Shown here one piece after another: positions 42,660 through 51,043 of a DNA stretch of 60,931 nt. This stretch comes from Ammoniphilus resinae (GTDB taxonomy: Bacteria > Bacillota > Bacilli > Aneurinibacillales > RAOX-1): the NCBI RefSeq assembly GCF_017873965.1, contig NZ_JAGGKT010000023.1, forward strand, positions 1-60,931. The letters are read 5' to 3'. The notes under the pieces were generated by a model that was not told the origin of the DNA, searched no databases, and saw only the letters and a program-made list of their open reading frames with translations. The first letter of the stretch is position 1. The number at the start of each line of letters is the position of its first letter. Made by a program: the position numbers and the translations under genes.

Positions 42660-43220
42660 CTAGAATAGCTTTACCTTCCCCTGAAGAATGCCTGGCAGGT
42701 TCATCTTGACATTTGTTTCCCCTTCCATAAAGGGCATGCTAGCCATCCATTTTCCATTATCCAATTGATGCTGTTCTTTCTTCCTGCTTAATTCTTCCTC
42801 CGTAATCCATTGCAGGGTATTGGTTGGGCAAACACTGGCACACATGGGCGGAATCCCGTCTTTTGTCCGATCAATACATAAATCACATTTGTACATTAGG
42901 TTTTGCTCTTCATCGAATTTCGGAATCCCATAGGGGCAAGCAATCGTACAGTTCTGACAGCCTATGCATTTTTCAACCAGGGCAGATAAGACGGCTCCTG
43001 ATTCATGAATTTGAATCGCCTGGGCTGGGCAGCTGCGGGCACAAGCAGGGTTCACACAGTGAAAACACATTAAAGGAATCGTCTGCCGATTGACTAACGG
43101 GTTTACATCAAGCACATAGTTTCTGTTCCGTTGTTCATGTCCCCCACACTGTGTACAGGCTGCCAAACAGGAGCGGCAGCCTATGCAATTATCCATTTCA
43201 ATATATAAAACCTGCTTCAT
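42660..43220 (-). CDS. Four-cluster [4Fe-4S] ferredoxin-type electron-transfer subunit
   Basis: A 186-residue DmsB/NrfC/NarH-like subunit with four cysteine groups: CIGCRSCLAACTQC, CFHCVNPACARSCP, CIGCQNCTIACP and CDLC...CASVCP, enough for four [4Fe-4S] clusters. It would pass electrons from the membrane subunit to the molybdopterin enzyme. No signal peptide. GGGAGG lies upstream and its ATG abuts the catalytic subunit's stop codon. Confidence 0.92.
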   Translation of the reverse strand: MKQVLYIEMDNCIGCRSCLAACTQCGGHEQRNRNYVLDVNPLVNRQTIPLMCFHCVNPACARSCPAQAIQIHESGAVLSALVEKCIGCQNCTIACPYGIPKFDEEQNLMYKCDLCIDRTKDGIPPMCASVCPTNTLQWITEEELSRKKEQHQLDNGKWMASMPFMEGETNVKMNLPGILQGKVKLF

Positions 43221-45389
43221 CTAACGTACCTCCCTCACAGCGATCCTCTCAATTTCCGCAGCACAAGCCTTGAATTCAGGCATCCGGGATATTGGATCCA
43301 GGGCCGCATTGGTTAATAGATTAATAGATTTCTCATGGCCAAAGTGATAGGGAACAAAAACCGTATCCTTGCGAATCGCTTCGGTGATTTTTACTTTATA
43401 AAAACTTTCCCCACGACGTGTATACAATCTGACAACTTCTTCATGTTCAATCCCGTATCGCTTGGCTGTTTCCGGATGAACCTCTACATAAGGTTCCGGG
43501 CACATATCCCTTAGGAATGGAATCCTTCTCGTTTGGTTCCCGGATAAGTAGTGGTACACCACGCGGCCTGTTGTCAAGCGCAAAGGATATTGTTCACAAG
43601 GTTCCTCAGCTGGTGGCCGGTACGGTAAGGCACAAATTTTTGCTTTTCCATCCGGATGATAAAATTTCTTATCTAGGAACATATGGGGCGTTCCGGGATC
43701 TTTCTCGTCCTTACAAGGCCAAAAGACGCCATCTTGTTTCTCAATTTTATCCCAGGTGGCACCATAGTAGTCGGCATATCCGCCTTTCGAAGCCAGGCGG
43801 AATTCATCCGCCACATCTCGGGCTGTCTTCAAGTGGCGGAAATATTGTCCTCTTCCCAAACGCTCTGCAAGCTCCACTTGAATTTGCCAATCGGGTTTTG
43901 ATTCCCCAAGTGGTTCCTGTGCTTTATTAATCTTAATAATTCGACCCTCTAGATTTGTCACCGTTCCTTCGTCCTCGGACCAAGTTACTGCTGGCAAGAC
44001 CACATCAGCGTATTCAGCTGATTCGGAGAGGTAGAAGTCTGCACAGACCATAAAATCCAAATTCTTAAAGGCTGCACGCACAAAATTTTGGTTTGGCGCA
44101 GATACAGCTGGATTAGAGCACAAAAGATAAAGCCCCTTGATCGTCTTGTTCATCATCAACTCGATCATTTCGTAAGCGGAAACACCGGGTTTTGGCATTT
44201 CTTCAGGGGTAATCCCCCATACCTGGCAAACCTCTTCAACATGTTTCGGGTTGGTAAGTTTCCGATACCCAGGCAATAAATCCGATTTTTGCCCGTGTTC
44301 ACGACCTCCCTGACCATTTCCTTGACCGGTAAAGGTGGCCACACCGCATTTAGGTCTGCCAATCTTTCCTGTTACTAATGCTAGATTCGTATAAGCGGAG
44401 ACGTTGTCTACCCCTTTGACTTGCTGCTCAATCCCTCTCGCAAACATGACCACTGCGTTTGGTGCTTTCCCATAAATTTCTGCAGCACGAATAATTTTGT
44501 CAGGGGAAACACCGGTTATCTCACTTGTTTTCTCTGGAGTGAACTCTTTAACAAGCTCTTTCGTTTCTTCAAAGCCGTTCGTATGTTGTTCAATAAACTC
44601 TGGATCGGTATATCCATTTTCAATCAGCAAATGTAAAATTCCATTCGCTAAGGCCAAATCGGTTCCAGGACGCAAATCGAGATGAATGTCTGCCCTTCTG
44701 GCAATCGGTGTTTCCCGAGGATCAGCAACAATCAGATAACCCCCACGTTCTTGTACTGCCCAGACGCGAAACATTGAAGTGGGGTGGCATTCTGCTGTAT
44801 TACTTCCAGCAATGAATAAACAGTCCGTTTCATGAAGATCTGTCCAAGGAAGGGTGGAACCCCGATCGACGCCAAATGAACGCAAGAACCCACCCGCTGC
44901 ACTGGACATACAGAACCTTCCATTGTAATCGATATAACGAGTCTGCATGGCCACTCGGGCAAACTTTCCAGTGAGATAGCATTTTTCATTTGTCATGGAA
45001 ACACCGCTGAACACAGACAATGAATCTTTCCCAAATTCAGCTTGCAGTGCCTTAAATTTCCGGGCAATCAGGTCATATGCCTCATCCCATGAAGCTTCCC
45101 GAAAGCCCTCTTTCGTTCCCTTCAGTGAAGTATCCTCTCGGATCAATGGACGTAACAAGCGATCTTTGTGGTTCGTCTGCTGATAAGCTGTTACCCCTTT
45201 CGGGCACATCTTTCCAACTGTAACCGGCCATTCGTAACGCGGCTCAACCCCAATAATTTTATTTGTTTTGGTATCTACCCGCAGGTTCATCCCACACTGC
45301 ATACCGCAGTAACTGCAGTGAGTCTTTATCAACTTTTCATTAGGATGTCTCACATTCTCTATTACCTTGAAAAATTTATCCCTTTGCAT
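43221..45389 (-). CDS. Nas/Nap-type molybdopterin nitrate reductase, catalytic subunit
   Basis: A 722-residue bis-MGD oxidoreductase. An N-terminal [4Fe-4S] site uses C25, C28, C32 and C62. The molybdenum ligand region NGRFCMSSA (C160) is characteristic of Nas/Nap-type nitrate reductases and differs from the Cys/Sec-His of formate dehydrogenases. GSNTAECHP and the C-terminal LTTGRVVYHYLSGNQT and DMCPEPYVEVHPE segments are the usual MGD-contact regions. There is no signal peptide of its own. AAGGAGG stands before the ATG. NarK and MobA genes nearby support nitrate as substrate. Respiratory versus assimilatory use is open, but the membrane cytochrome b and Rieske partners favour quinol-linked reduction. 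Confidence 0.88.
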   Translation of the reverse strand: MQRDKFFKVIENVRHPNEKLIKTHCSYCGMQCGMNLRVDTKTNKIIGVEPRYEWPVTVGKMCPKGVTAYQQTNHKDRLLRPLIREDTSLKGTKEGFREASWDEAYDLIARKFKALQAEFGKDSLSVFSGVSMTNEKCYLTGKFARVAMQTRYIDYNGRFCMSSAAGGFLRSFGVDRGSTLPWTDLHETDCLFIAGSNTAECHPTSMFRVWAVQERGGYLIVADPRETPIARRADIHLDLRPGTDLALANGILHLLIENGYTDPEFIEQHTNGFEETKELVKEFTPEKTSEITGVSPDKIIRAAEIYGKAPNAVVMFARGIEQQVKGVDNVSAYTNLALVTGKIGRPKCGVATFTGQGNGQGGREHGQKSDLLPGYRKLTNPKHVEEVCQVWGITPEEMPKPGVSAYEMIELMMNKTIKGLYLLCSNPAVSAPNQNFVRAAFKNLDFMVCADFYLSESAEYADVVLPAVTWSEDEGTVTNLEGRIIKINKAQEPLGESKPDWQIQVELAERLGRGQYFRHLKTARDVADEFRLASKGGYADYYGATWDKIEKQDGVFWPCKDEKDPGTPHMFLDKKFYHPDGKAKICALPYRPPAEEPCEQYPLRLTTGRVVYHYLSGNQTRRIPFLRDMCPEPYVEVHPETAKRYGIEHEEVVRLYTRRGESFYKVKITEAIRKDTVFVPYHFGHEKSINLLTNAALDPISRMPEFKACAAEIERIAVREVR

Positions 45390-46467
45390 TTTGATTAGCC
45401 TCCTTAACCTTCAACTCATGGGTCGAAATTCCCGTAAAGCGCGAAATCCGATATTTGCGCCGGCATGGCAAGCACAGTTCAGCCAGGTTGAAACCTTCTT
45501 TCATCTGGAACTGCATTTGATTCTGACTTAGAACATCGATGACATCATTGGATTGTTCCACGGAAACGAACCCTGTACCACAGACCTTGCATTTCTTCAT
45601 TTCCTCAGCACCATAATGCTGCCGGTAATTTTTCGCAAAAACACTCATTGGACGAAATGGAATATGGGCTAATTTCCCAAAAGGCAGGTAAATTAATGTG
45701 ACGATCACAGAAAACTGGTGAATCAAGGAAATCACCGGTTGACCCACTCCATGTAAAACCATATTGCTAAAGGTAAGCAGCAGACCAGTAATGCTGACAA
45801 AGAGCAGCAGATAAAGCGGTAGAAAATCATAAAGAAAGGTCTGTTCTGCTCGAGCCTGCATATTTTTAATCCTTCTGTACAAGGCCAACGATACTCCGGA
45901 AATAACCATCACTGCGGAAATATTCAAGGCATTATAGGATAAGAAAGCCATCCAGCCTTCAGCCGGAATTTTCACCAAATCCATTCCAAAGAACACAACG
46001 GTGTAAAATCCATTTTCCTCCATCGTAAAATACATCCAGCTAAATACGAGGGGAAACGTCACCATACAAGCAAGCACACATCCCCAGCCAATTAACAAGT
46101 GCTGCGTCCAACGGAATACCCCGCGGTTCCAAATAAAGCGATACGTTGCAAGATGTTCAACAGCCGTTTTTGGAGTGGTTCCTAAAAACAAAAGGCGAAT
46201 CCCCTTTTTCAAAATAATCTTTGTTGGAGGTCTTTCCCCCCAAGAAATAAAACGGTAGAAAAAACCACCAAGAAAAACAATCGTTCCGACCATGTAGCCA
46301 TACAAGTTTAAATCGATATGTGTAAAGGCTCTTGTTCCAAAGTAAACAAGAATAGCCAAAGCAACAATAGAAAGAAACATCGACTTTGCAAACTTATTAG
46401 CAAAGGCACTTTTCGGATTCTTATTTGCTTTGATTTCAATTCGATTGACCTGTTCCATCCCATTCAA
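45376..46467 (-). CDS. Membrane cytochrome b-type subunit (NarI/DsrM-like) with a zinc-ribbon-like tail
   Basis: A 363-residue integral membrane protein with six hydrophobic segments (about residues 30-270). Histidines in TQHLLIGWG, VLHGVGQP, LIHQFSV and KLAHIPF lie at membrane positions typical of diheme quinol-oxidising subunits (NarI, DsrM). After the membrane part, CKVCGTG and CLPCRRKY form a four-cysteine cytoplasmic motif. It probably oxidises menaquinol and feeds the ferredoxin and molybdopterin subunits. GGAGG precedes the ATG. The 3' end overlaps the catalytic gene by 14 nt, so it is the first cistron of the operon. Confidence 0.85.
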   Translation of the reverse strand: MNGMEQVNRIEIKANKNPKSAFANKFAKSMFLSIVALAILVYFGTRAFTHIDLNLYGYMVGTIVFLGGFFYRFISWGERPPTKIILKKGIRLLFLGTTPKTAVEHLATYRFIWNRGVFRWTQHLLIGWGCVLACMVTFPLVFSWMYFTMEENGFYTVVFFGMDLVKIPAEGWMAFLSYNALNISAVMVISGVSLALYRRIKNMQARAEQTFLYDFLPLYLLLFVSITGLLLTFSNMVLHGVGQPVISLIHQFSVIVTLIYLPFGKLAHIPFRPMSVFAKNYRQHYGAEEMKKCKVCGTGFVSVEQSNDVIDVLSQNQMQFQMKEGFNLAELCLPCRRKYRISRFTGISTHELKVKEANQNAKG

Positions 46468-46484
46468 TCCTCCCCGGACAAAAT

Positions 46485-46530
46485 AAAAACCATCTGACTC
46501 TTATAATAAAAGAGTGGCAGATGGTTTTTA
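46485..46530 (-). terminator. Intrinsic terminator or attenuator directly before the nitrate operon
   Basis: Long stem ACCATCTG-ACTCTT pairing with AAGAGT-(GG)-CAGATGGT, followed on the minus strand by TTTTTATTTT. It ends only about 18 nt before the first gene of the nitrate reductase operon, so it either separates the units or acts as a regulated attenuator. Confidence 0.8.
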
Positions 46531-46557
46531 ATCGGGGAGATTCCTGAAAAAACGAGG

Positions 46558-46582
46558 AAAAATCCCTGAGATTTATCAGGGA
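46558..46582 (-). terminator. First terminator after the small helical gene
   Basis: A perfect 7-bp stem TCCCTGA/TCAGGGA with a 6-nt loop and minus-strand tail TTTTT, 8 nt past the stop codon at 46590. It is followed by a second terminator at 46485-46530. Confidence 0.8.
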
Positions 46583-46589
46583 AAGTCTT

Positions 46590-46808
46590 CTATTGACAAA
46601 TATGATCAATTTCATCAAGCAATTGTCTGGTTCTTTTGGCATTCCCCTCAGCAAAATTACGTAGCCTAATCACCAGTTCTGCATTATTATGAACTCGTTC
46701 TGCGGTAATCAAGTAACGCCTCATCAGTTCATTTTCCATCTCTAGGCTTTCCTGAAGGACTTCTTTCAGGTTTTCGTTGGTTATATCATTTGCGGATTGA
46801 TGTTCCAT
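46590..46808 (-). CDS. Small helical protein upstream of the nitrate operon
   Basis: A 72-residue, strongly helical, charged protein (LKEVLQESLEMENELMRRYLITAERV repeated heptad-like, in two helices). The E-x-x-L-M-R-R-Y pattern recalls half of a ferritin-like or coiled-coil four-helix protein, but I cannot name a family. AGGTGAAGGG lies before the ATG. It is on the same strand as the nitrate operon, separated by two terminators. Confidence 0.7.
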   Translation of the reverse strand: MEHQSANDITNENLKEVLQESLEMENELMRRYLITAERVHNNAELVIRLRNFAEGNAKRTRQLLDEIDHICQ

Positions 46809-46860
46809 ATCCCTTCACCTCATTTACAGTGTGTACCGGCAATCTACAATACATACTGAA

Positions 46861-47718
46861 TTACCCTCTGGTTTTAAGATATGTCCATCCTTCTTCTTGA
46901 TAGACCAGATCCTCCTTCATCAACTTCCCTAAGGCACGTTTAAAAGCACCTTTGCTGATGTTAAATTTCGTGCGGATAATATCTGGCTCTGTTTCATCTG
47001 TATAAGGCATCGCGCCACCCCGATCCTGCAAAAGCTGGAGGATTTTCTGGGAATCCTCTTCATACCCTACTTTTTTACTGACCATTTGGGTGACGTTTAA
47101 ATGTCCATCATCACGCACACTTTTTACCCTGGCCGTGATCAACTCCCCTAAGCGGATAGGCTGTGTTCGTTCATCCCGATGCAAAAATCCTATATATCCT
47201 TCTGTTGTAAACAAAAAGGCCCCGACATTAATGACTCGGTAAATATGCCCGCTAACCTCTTGATTGACTAAGTTGCTTGTTCCTTTTACCGCTTGTTCCT
47301 CTAATTCTTTGCCAATCCCTAATCGAGCGAGCAGCCTTCCTTTTTTATCATGCTTGAGACCAACAAAAACCCGGTCCCCTATTTCCGGCCAGCTTGACCA
47401 TTCCTGTGGCAGGTCATCTTTAGAAAGAAGAAGTTCTTTATGGATTCCTAAATCAAGAAAAACGCCCATCCGGCGATTCACATCTTTCACCGTAAGCCAT
47501 CCAAACTCCCCTAGAACAATATGGGGTTGCTGCATCGTTGCCGCCAATCTCCCCTGGTGATCGATATAAAGAAAAACTTGTACCGAATCCCCTTCCGAAA
47601 TCGTACCATTTGCTTCATTGTTATGTAAGAGAATTTCTGTCTGTCCATCTGAAAGAAAATATCCGAATGGCGCCTTTCTTTCCACTTTCATTGTTTGCAA
47701 ATTACCAGCTTGTAACAT
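46861..47718 (-). CDS. cvfB: S1-domain RNA-binding protein CvfB (YitL family)
   Basis: A 285-residue cytoplasmic protein with three S1-like beta-barrel domains (about residues 1-65, 66-140, 150-215) and a C-terminal winged helix (FNISKGAFKRALGKLMKEDLV). CvfB of Staphylococcus and YitL of Bacillus have this layout; CvfB influences virulence gene expression by binding RNA. I chose ATG 47718 behind AGGAGGG; the longer open frame lacks a site. Confidence 0.92.
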   Translation of the reverse strand: MLQAGNLQTMKVERKAPFGYFLSDGQTEILLHNNEANGTISEGDSVQVFLYIDHQGRLAATMQQPHIVLGEFGWLTVKDVNRRMGVFLDLGIHKELLLSKDDLPQEWSSWPEIGDRVFVGLKHDKKGRLLARLGIGKELEEQAVKGTSNLVNQEVSGHIYRVINVGAFLFTTEGYIGFLHRDERTQPIRLGELITARVKSVRDDGHLNVTQMVSKKVGYEEDSQKILQLLQDRGGAMPYTDETEPDIIRTKFNISKGAFKRALGKLMKEDLVYQEEGWTYLKTRG

Positions 47719-47873
47719 TTGTCCCTCCTGCATGTATCCTACTATTAAACAACTTGATACATTAATTGAAATATAGTTTACCACAACAGGCCAGGTTTCA
47801 ATATCTGAAAAGTGGTATCGCGGCATTCGATATGGTAAAGTTTGTTTAAAATACGGAAGAGGAAATGGTGGTA

Positions 47874-48275
47874 ATGGAAAAAAGTCAGATTGAGATCAAA
47901 CGGATCTATGATCCGCCAAGCGAACGCGACGGAAAAAGAATCCTTGTCGATCGGCTGTGGCCTAGAGGAGTAAAAAAAGAGCAGGCCCACCTAGATGTTT
48001 GGTTGAAGGATATCGCACCAAACCCGGATTTACGCCTATGGTTTGGACATGATCGGGAACGCTACGGTGAATTTCGCATTCGTTACCTGGATGAACTCGC
48101 TACTAACCCAATAAAACGGGAAATGGTAAAGCAGCTACTTGATGATGCCAAGATTCAGCCAGTCACCCTGCTTTTTGCCGCAAAAGATGTGGAATTTAAC
48201 CATGCTGTTGTATTAAGGGAGATGCTTATCGATCTAGCGAAAACACAGGAGGAATCCAATGATTGCAGAGCGTAA
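47874..48275 (+). CDS. DUF488 family protein
   Basis: A 133-residue soluble protein of the DUF488 family. Recognisable segments are IKRIYDPPSERDGKRILVDRLWPRGVKKE, DIAPNPDLRLWFGHD and TLLFAAKDVEFNHAVVL, shared by YeaO-like members. The biochemical function is unknown. ATG 47874 is preferred to 47865 because AGAGGA sits 10 nt upstream of it. The 3' end overlaps the pseudouridine synthase gene by 17 nt. Confidence 0.92.
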   Translation: MEKSQIEIKRIYDPPSERDGKRILVDRLWPRGVKKEQAHLDVWLKDIAPNPDLRLWFGHDRERYGEFRIRYLDELATNPIKREMVKQLLDDAKIQPVTLLFAAKDVEFNHAVVLREMLIDLAKTQEESNDCRA

Positions 48276-49188
48276 AGGTGAATGGCTGGAAATCGGAATA
48301 CCCCAGGACTGGGAAGGTTTGACTGTGGAAGACCTGCTAAAGGTCAAGTGGAATGCACCAAAGGGTCTGGTCCATCAACTTCGCATGGAAAAAGGGGTAC
48401 GGTTAAACGGGGATGCCCTGTCATGGAAACAGCCTTTACAAGCAGGAGAGCGAATTTGGATTCATCTATTTACAGAAGAAGATTTTGATGTGAAGCCAGA
48501 ACCAATTGACTTTGCGATTGTTTATGAAGATGATCATTTGCTTATTGCGAATAAGCCGAGTGGAATCGATACCCATCCGAGTGAAAAGGGCAAAGGAGGA
48601 ACGCTTGCCAATGGTGTCGCCTTTCATTGGAATATGAATGGGGTGCAAACGAAGGTCCGCCATATCCATCGACTCGATCGGGATACCTCCGGCGGGATTA
48701 TTTTTGCCAAACATGCACTAGCAGGAGCGATTATGGACGGTCTACTTCGAGAGCGGTTAATCGGTCGGACCTATTTTGCGTTTGTTCAGGGACGATTGAA
48801 GCAAAAGATAGGTACGATTAGACAACCTATTGGGCGGGACCGTCACCATCCTACTCGACGCAGGGTTTCCGAACGTGGAGATCAGGCTGTTACCGACTAT
48901 AAGGTTTTAGGGTACGATCGAGCAGAGGATATTTCCCTTTTGGAGGTGAATTTGAGGACCGGACGGACACATCAGATTCGTGTACATATGAGCTATCTTG
49001 GACATCCCCTTGTTAGTGATTCATTATATGGAGGGAATCCACATCAAGTGATCCACCGTCAAGCTCTGCATGCCGGTCGAATTCAACTTCCCCATCCAAT
49101 TACCGGTGAAAGCCTTGAGTTTGAGATTCCATGGCCATCGGATATGATGCGGCTTCGTCAGTTGATCATTCTCGGAGAACAGAAATAG
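48259..49188 (+). CDS. RluA-family RNA pseudouridine synthase
   Basis: A 309-residue pseudouridine synthase. An N-terminal S4-like part (KVKWNAPKGLVHQLRMEKGVRLNG) precedes the catalytic domain with HRLDRDTSG, whose second Asp is the nucleophile, then RTYFAFVQG, the RTGRTHQIRVHM RNA-contact loop and GHPLVSDSLYGG. It isomerises uridines in rRNA or tRNA; the site cannot be told. GGAGG precedes the ATG; it is co-transcribed with the DUF488 gene. Confidence 0.94.
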   Translation: MIAERKGEWLEIGIPQDWEGLTVEDLLKVKWNAPKGLVHQLRMEKGVRLNGDALSWKQPLQAGERIWIHLFTEEDFDVKPEPIDFAIVYEDDHLLIANKPSGIDTHPSEKGKGGTLANGVAFHWNMNGVQTKVRHIHRLDRDTSGGIIFAKHALAGAIMDGLLRERLIGRTYFAFVQGRLKQKIGTIRQPIGRDRHHPTRRRVSERGDQAVTDYKVLGYDRAEDISLLEVNLRTGRTHQIRVHMSYLGHPLVSDSLYGGNPHQVIHRQALHAGRIQLPHPITGESLEFEIPWPSDMMRLRQLIILGEQK

Positions 49189-49235
49189 TGGAATAATTTT
49201 CAGTTATTATCGAGAATACAAGTAAAGTAATCTAG

Positions 49236-49412
49236 ATAGCAGAAAAAATTTCCGCTATTGACCCTGTTTTCCTATAATTAACTGTTTCTTAGTGGGATTA
49301 ACGGAAAAGATTTCCGTTATTTGATAGATTTTTGCCCCAAAATAAAAAATAACGGAACAAATTTCCGTTATTTCAGGAAAACCATCACATAACGGGAATT
49401 TTTCCCGTTATG
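49236..49412. repeat. Cluster of four short AT-rich hairpins (AACGGAA/TTCCGTT type)
   Basis: Four stem-loops follow each other: 49236-49258 (ATAGC...GCTAT), 49299-49319 (TAACGGAAA/TTTCCGTTA), 49347-49373 (AAATAACGGAA/TTCCGTTATTT) and 49388-49412 (CATAACGGGAA/TTCCCGTTATG). The last three share the AACGG core. They fill the gap between the converging pseudouridine synthase and diguanylate cyclase genes; some may act as terminators, but the multiplicity looks like a mobile palindromic repeat. Confidence 0.85.
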
Positions 49413-49431
49413 CCAAGCTCCGTATTCTTTC

Positions 49432-50253
49432 TTAAGAAGCTATCACAATTCGGTTTCTTCCACTGATCTTTGCCTGGTACAAAGCATGGTCAGCCTTTTC
49501 AAGCGAGTGATCAAGATGCTCCCCTGTAGAATAGGCGGTCATCCCCATGCTTACCGTGATATAGACTACCTGGTCTTTATGGATAAATCTCGTTTCACCA
49601 ATTTTGTTCTGGATTGAATATGCGGTTCTTTTTGCTTCTTCCGATGAAATCCCTTGCATCAAAATGACAAATTCCTCGCCGCCCATTCGTATTACGGTGT
49701 CCATAGAACGAATAGTTTGTCTCATGATTTGGGAAACTTGCCGCAAAATCTCATCCCCGAATAAATGCCCGTACATATCATTGATCTTTTTGAAACGGTC
49801 AACATCCAAAATCAGTACAAAAGAGCCACCAATTTCAGCTTCCTGGGACTTGTTTAATCTTTTTCTATATTGGTCAAGATAGCGGCGATTGTACAACCCG
49901 GTTAACGAGTCTGTAAGCGTTTGCTTATGTAAGAGTTTAACCATCTTCTGCTGTTCAATATGAAAGAATGTAATGACGCTAAAAACAATCCACTGAACAA
50001 CCGTTCCACCAACTAGCGCATACCAATATGCTTGTGAAGCCTGACCCTGATACAAGGCCCATTCCGTCAGATACTCAATAGAGGTAAGAACAAATAAAAT
50101 AAGCCCAGCTACCCGCCAATTTGGCACTAAAACTGCAGGTACAATGAGGAATGTCCAGAAAAAGGGATACAAATTTGGAAATAGGCATCGAAGTCCAACG
50201 GGCAGCAAGATCGCGGCCAAGATCAAAGCCAGGACAATGTAGTTCTTTCTCAT
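49432..50253 (-). CDS. Membrane GGDEF diguanylate cyclase
   Basis: A 273-residue protein: four or five hydrophobic segments (residues about 5-105), a short linker, and a GGDEF domain (about 110-270) starting with DSLTGLYNRRYLD. The active-site loop reads GGEEF and substrate/metal residues DVDRFKKIND and GHLFGDEIL are intact, so it should make c-di-GMP from two GTP. No RxxD inhibitory site is obvious. ATG 50253 follows GGAAAGGA; ATG 50277 lacks one. The membrane part has no family I can name. Confidence 0.92.
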   Translation of the reverse strand: MRKNYIVLALILAAILLPVGLRCLFPNLYPFFWTFLIVPAVLVPNWRVAGLILFVLTSIEYLTEWALYQGQASQAYWYALVGGTVVQWIVFSVITFFHIEQQKMVKLLHKQTLTDSLTGLYNRRYLDQYRKRLNKSQEAEIGGSFVLILDVDRFKKINDMYGHLFGDEILRQVSQIMRQTIRSMDTVIRMGGEEFVILMQGISSEEAKRTAYSIQNKIGETRFIHKDQVVYITVSMGMTAYSTGEHLDHSLEKADHALYQAKISGRNRIVIAS

Positions 50254-50346
50254 TCCGGTCCTTTCCTCCGTTTTCATAAAAATAAGAAAAGCCTCATACT
50301 ATTTATTCGGCATTTTCCATCAAAGTTATGAGCATTTCTTGTATTT

Positions 50347-50469
50347 TTAGACTGTAGCTAGTACAAACCAGATCATTGCAACAATGGAAAGCAAAATAAT
50401 CAAACCAAAAGCCCAAAAAACCGCTTTTGTCTCCTTCTGATCTTTACGCTCCTCATTATTCATCGCCAT
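50347..50469 (-). CDS. 40-residue single-pass membrane peptide
   Basis: A short ORF: a charged N-terminus (MAMNNEERKDQKETK) and one hydrophobic helix (VFWAFGLIILLSIVAMIWFV). GGTGG lies 3 nt before the ATG and GAGGA follows in the coding part. It fits small membrane proteins common in Bacillaceae. It lies alone between the diguanylate cyclase and the gene at 50631. Confidence 0.5.
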   Translation of the reverse strand: MAMNNEERKDQKETKAVFWAFGLIILLSIVAMIWFVLATV

Positions 50470-50630
50470 GCACCACCACTTTTATCTTTTTGTTAGAAGC
50501 TAACTTTCTGTTCATCACTATTCACTCTACCATATCCACTAAAAAGATCATAGAAAATTATCTGGAAGAATGCTTTATAGCAAGAAATATAGCGTATCAT
50601 ATAAAGAAAAGATGTATTGGAGGACTACTG

Positions 50631-50975
50631 ATGGAAATTATGAATGCCGAAGAAATCCCTTCCTTGCTCCGGGATCATTTACAGGATCTTGAGATTCACG
50701 TGACTTTTGTGCAATGGGAATCCGACGATCCAGAAGAGGATGAATCCATCACTGAATTTGATGGTGTACTGGTTAAAACGTCCGTATCGGAAAATAAATT
50801 TCAGGGTTTTGACGGCCTTTTTCATTTTCAGCTAAATCATTCAGATGATATTAGCGAAATCCTGATGGATTTCCCTTCCGGATCAGAAGATGTTGTTGCC
50901 ACGTTAGAGGATAGCGTAATTCGCATTTTTGGTGATGAATCCATGTTAACACTGCTAAAATTGCGGGAGAGCTGA
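50631..50975 (+). CDS. Acidic hypothetical protein
   Basis: A 114-residue, very acidic soluble protein (SDDPEEDESITEFDGVLVK). The longer open frame upstream is not used: GGAGG stands 7 nt before ATG 50631. Predicted mixed alpha/beta, with no signal or membrane segment. Function unknown; it precedes an M48 protease gene by 68 nt on the same strand. Confidence 0.7.
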   Translation: MEIMNAEEIPSLLRDHLQDLEIHVTFVQWESDDPEEDESITEFDGVLVKTSVSENKFQGFDGLFHFQLNHSDDISEILMDFPSGSEDVVATLEDSVIRIFGDESMLTLLKLRES

Positions 50976-51043
50976 GCCACTCCTCCAACTGCACTTCTTT
51001 GCACCAGCCTAGATACATACTATAGGAAGAGGAGGTGTACAGA

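Noticed and set aside
43221-45389. Formate dehydrogenase alpha subunit
   Set aside because: The molybdenum-ligand segment is NGRFCMSSA, not the Cys/Sec-His type; NarK and a nitrate-type operon are adjacent.
46558-46582. ANTAR-protein target hairpin in the nitrate leader
   Set aside because: The loop has six nucleotides, but A1 and G4 of the known hexaloop consensus are not present, and a second matching hairpin is lacking.
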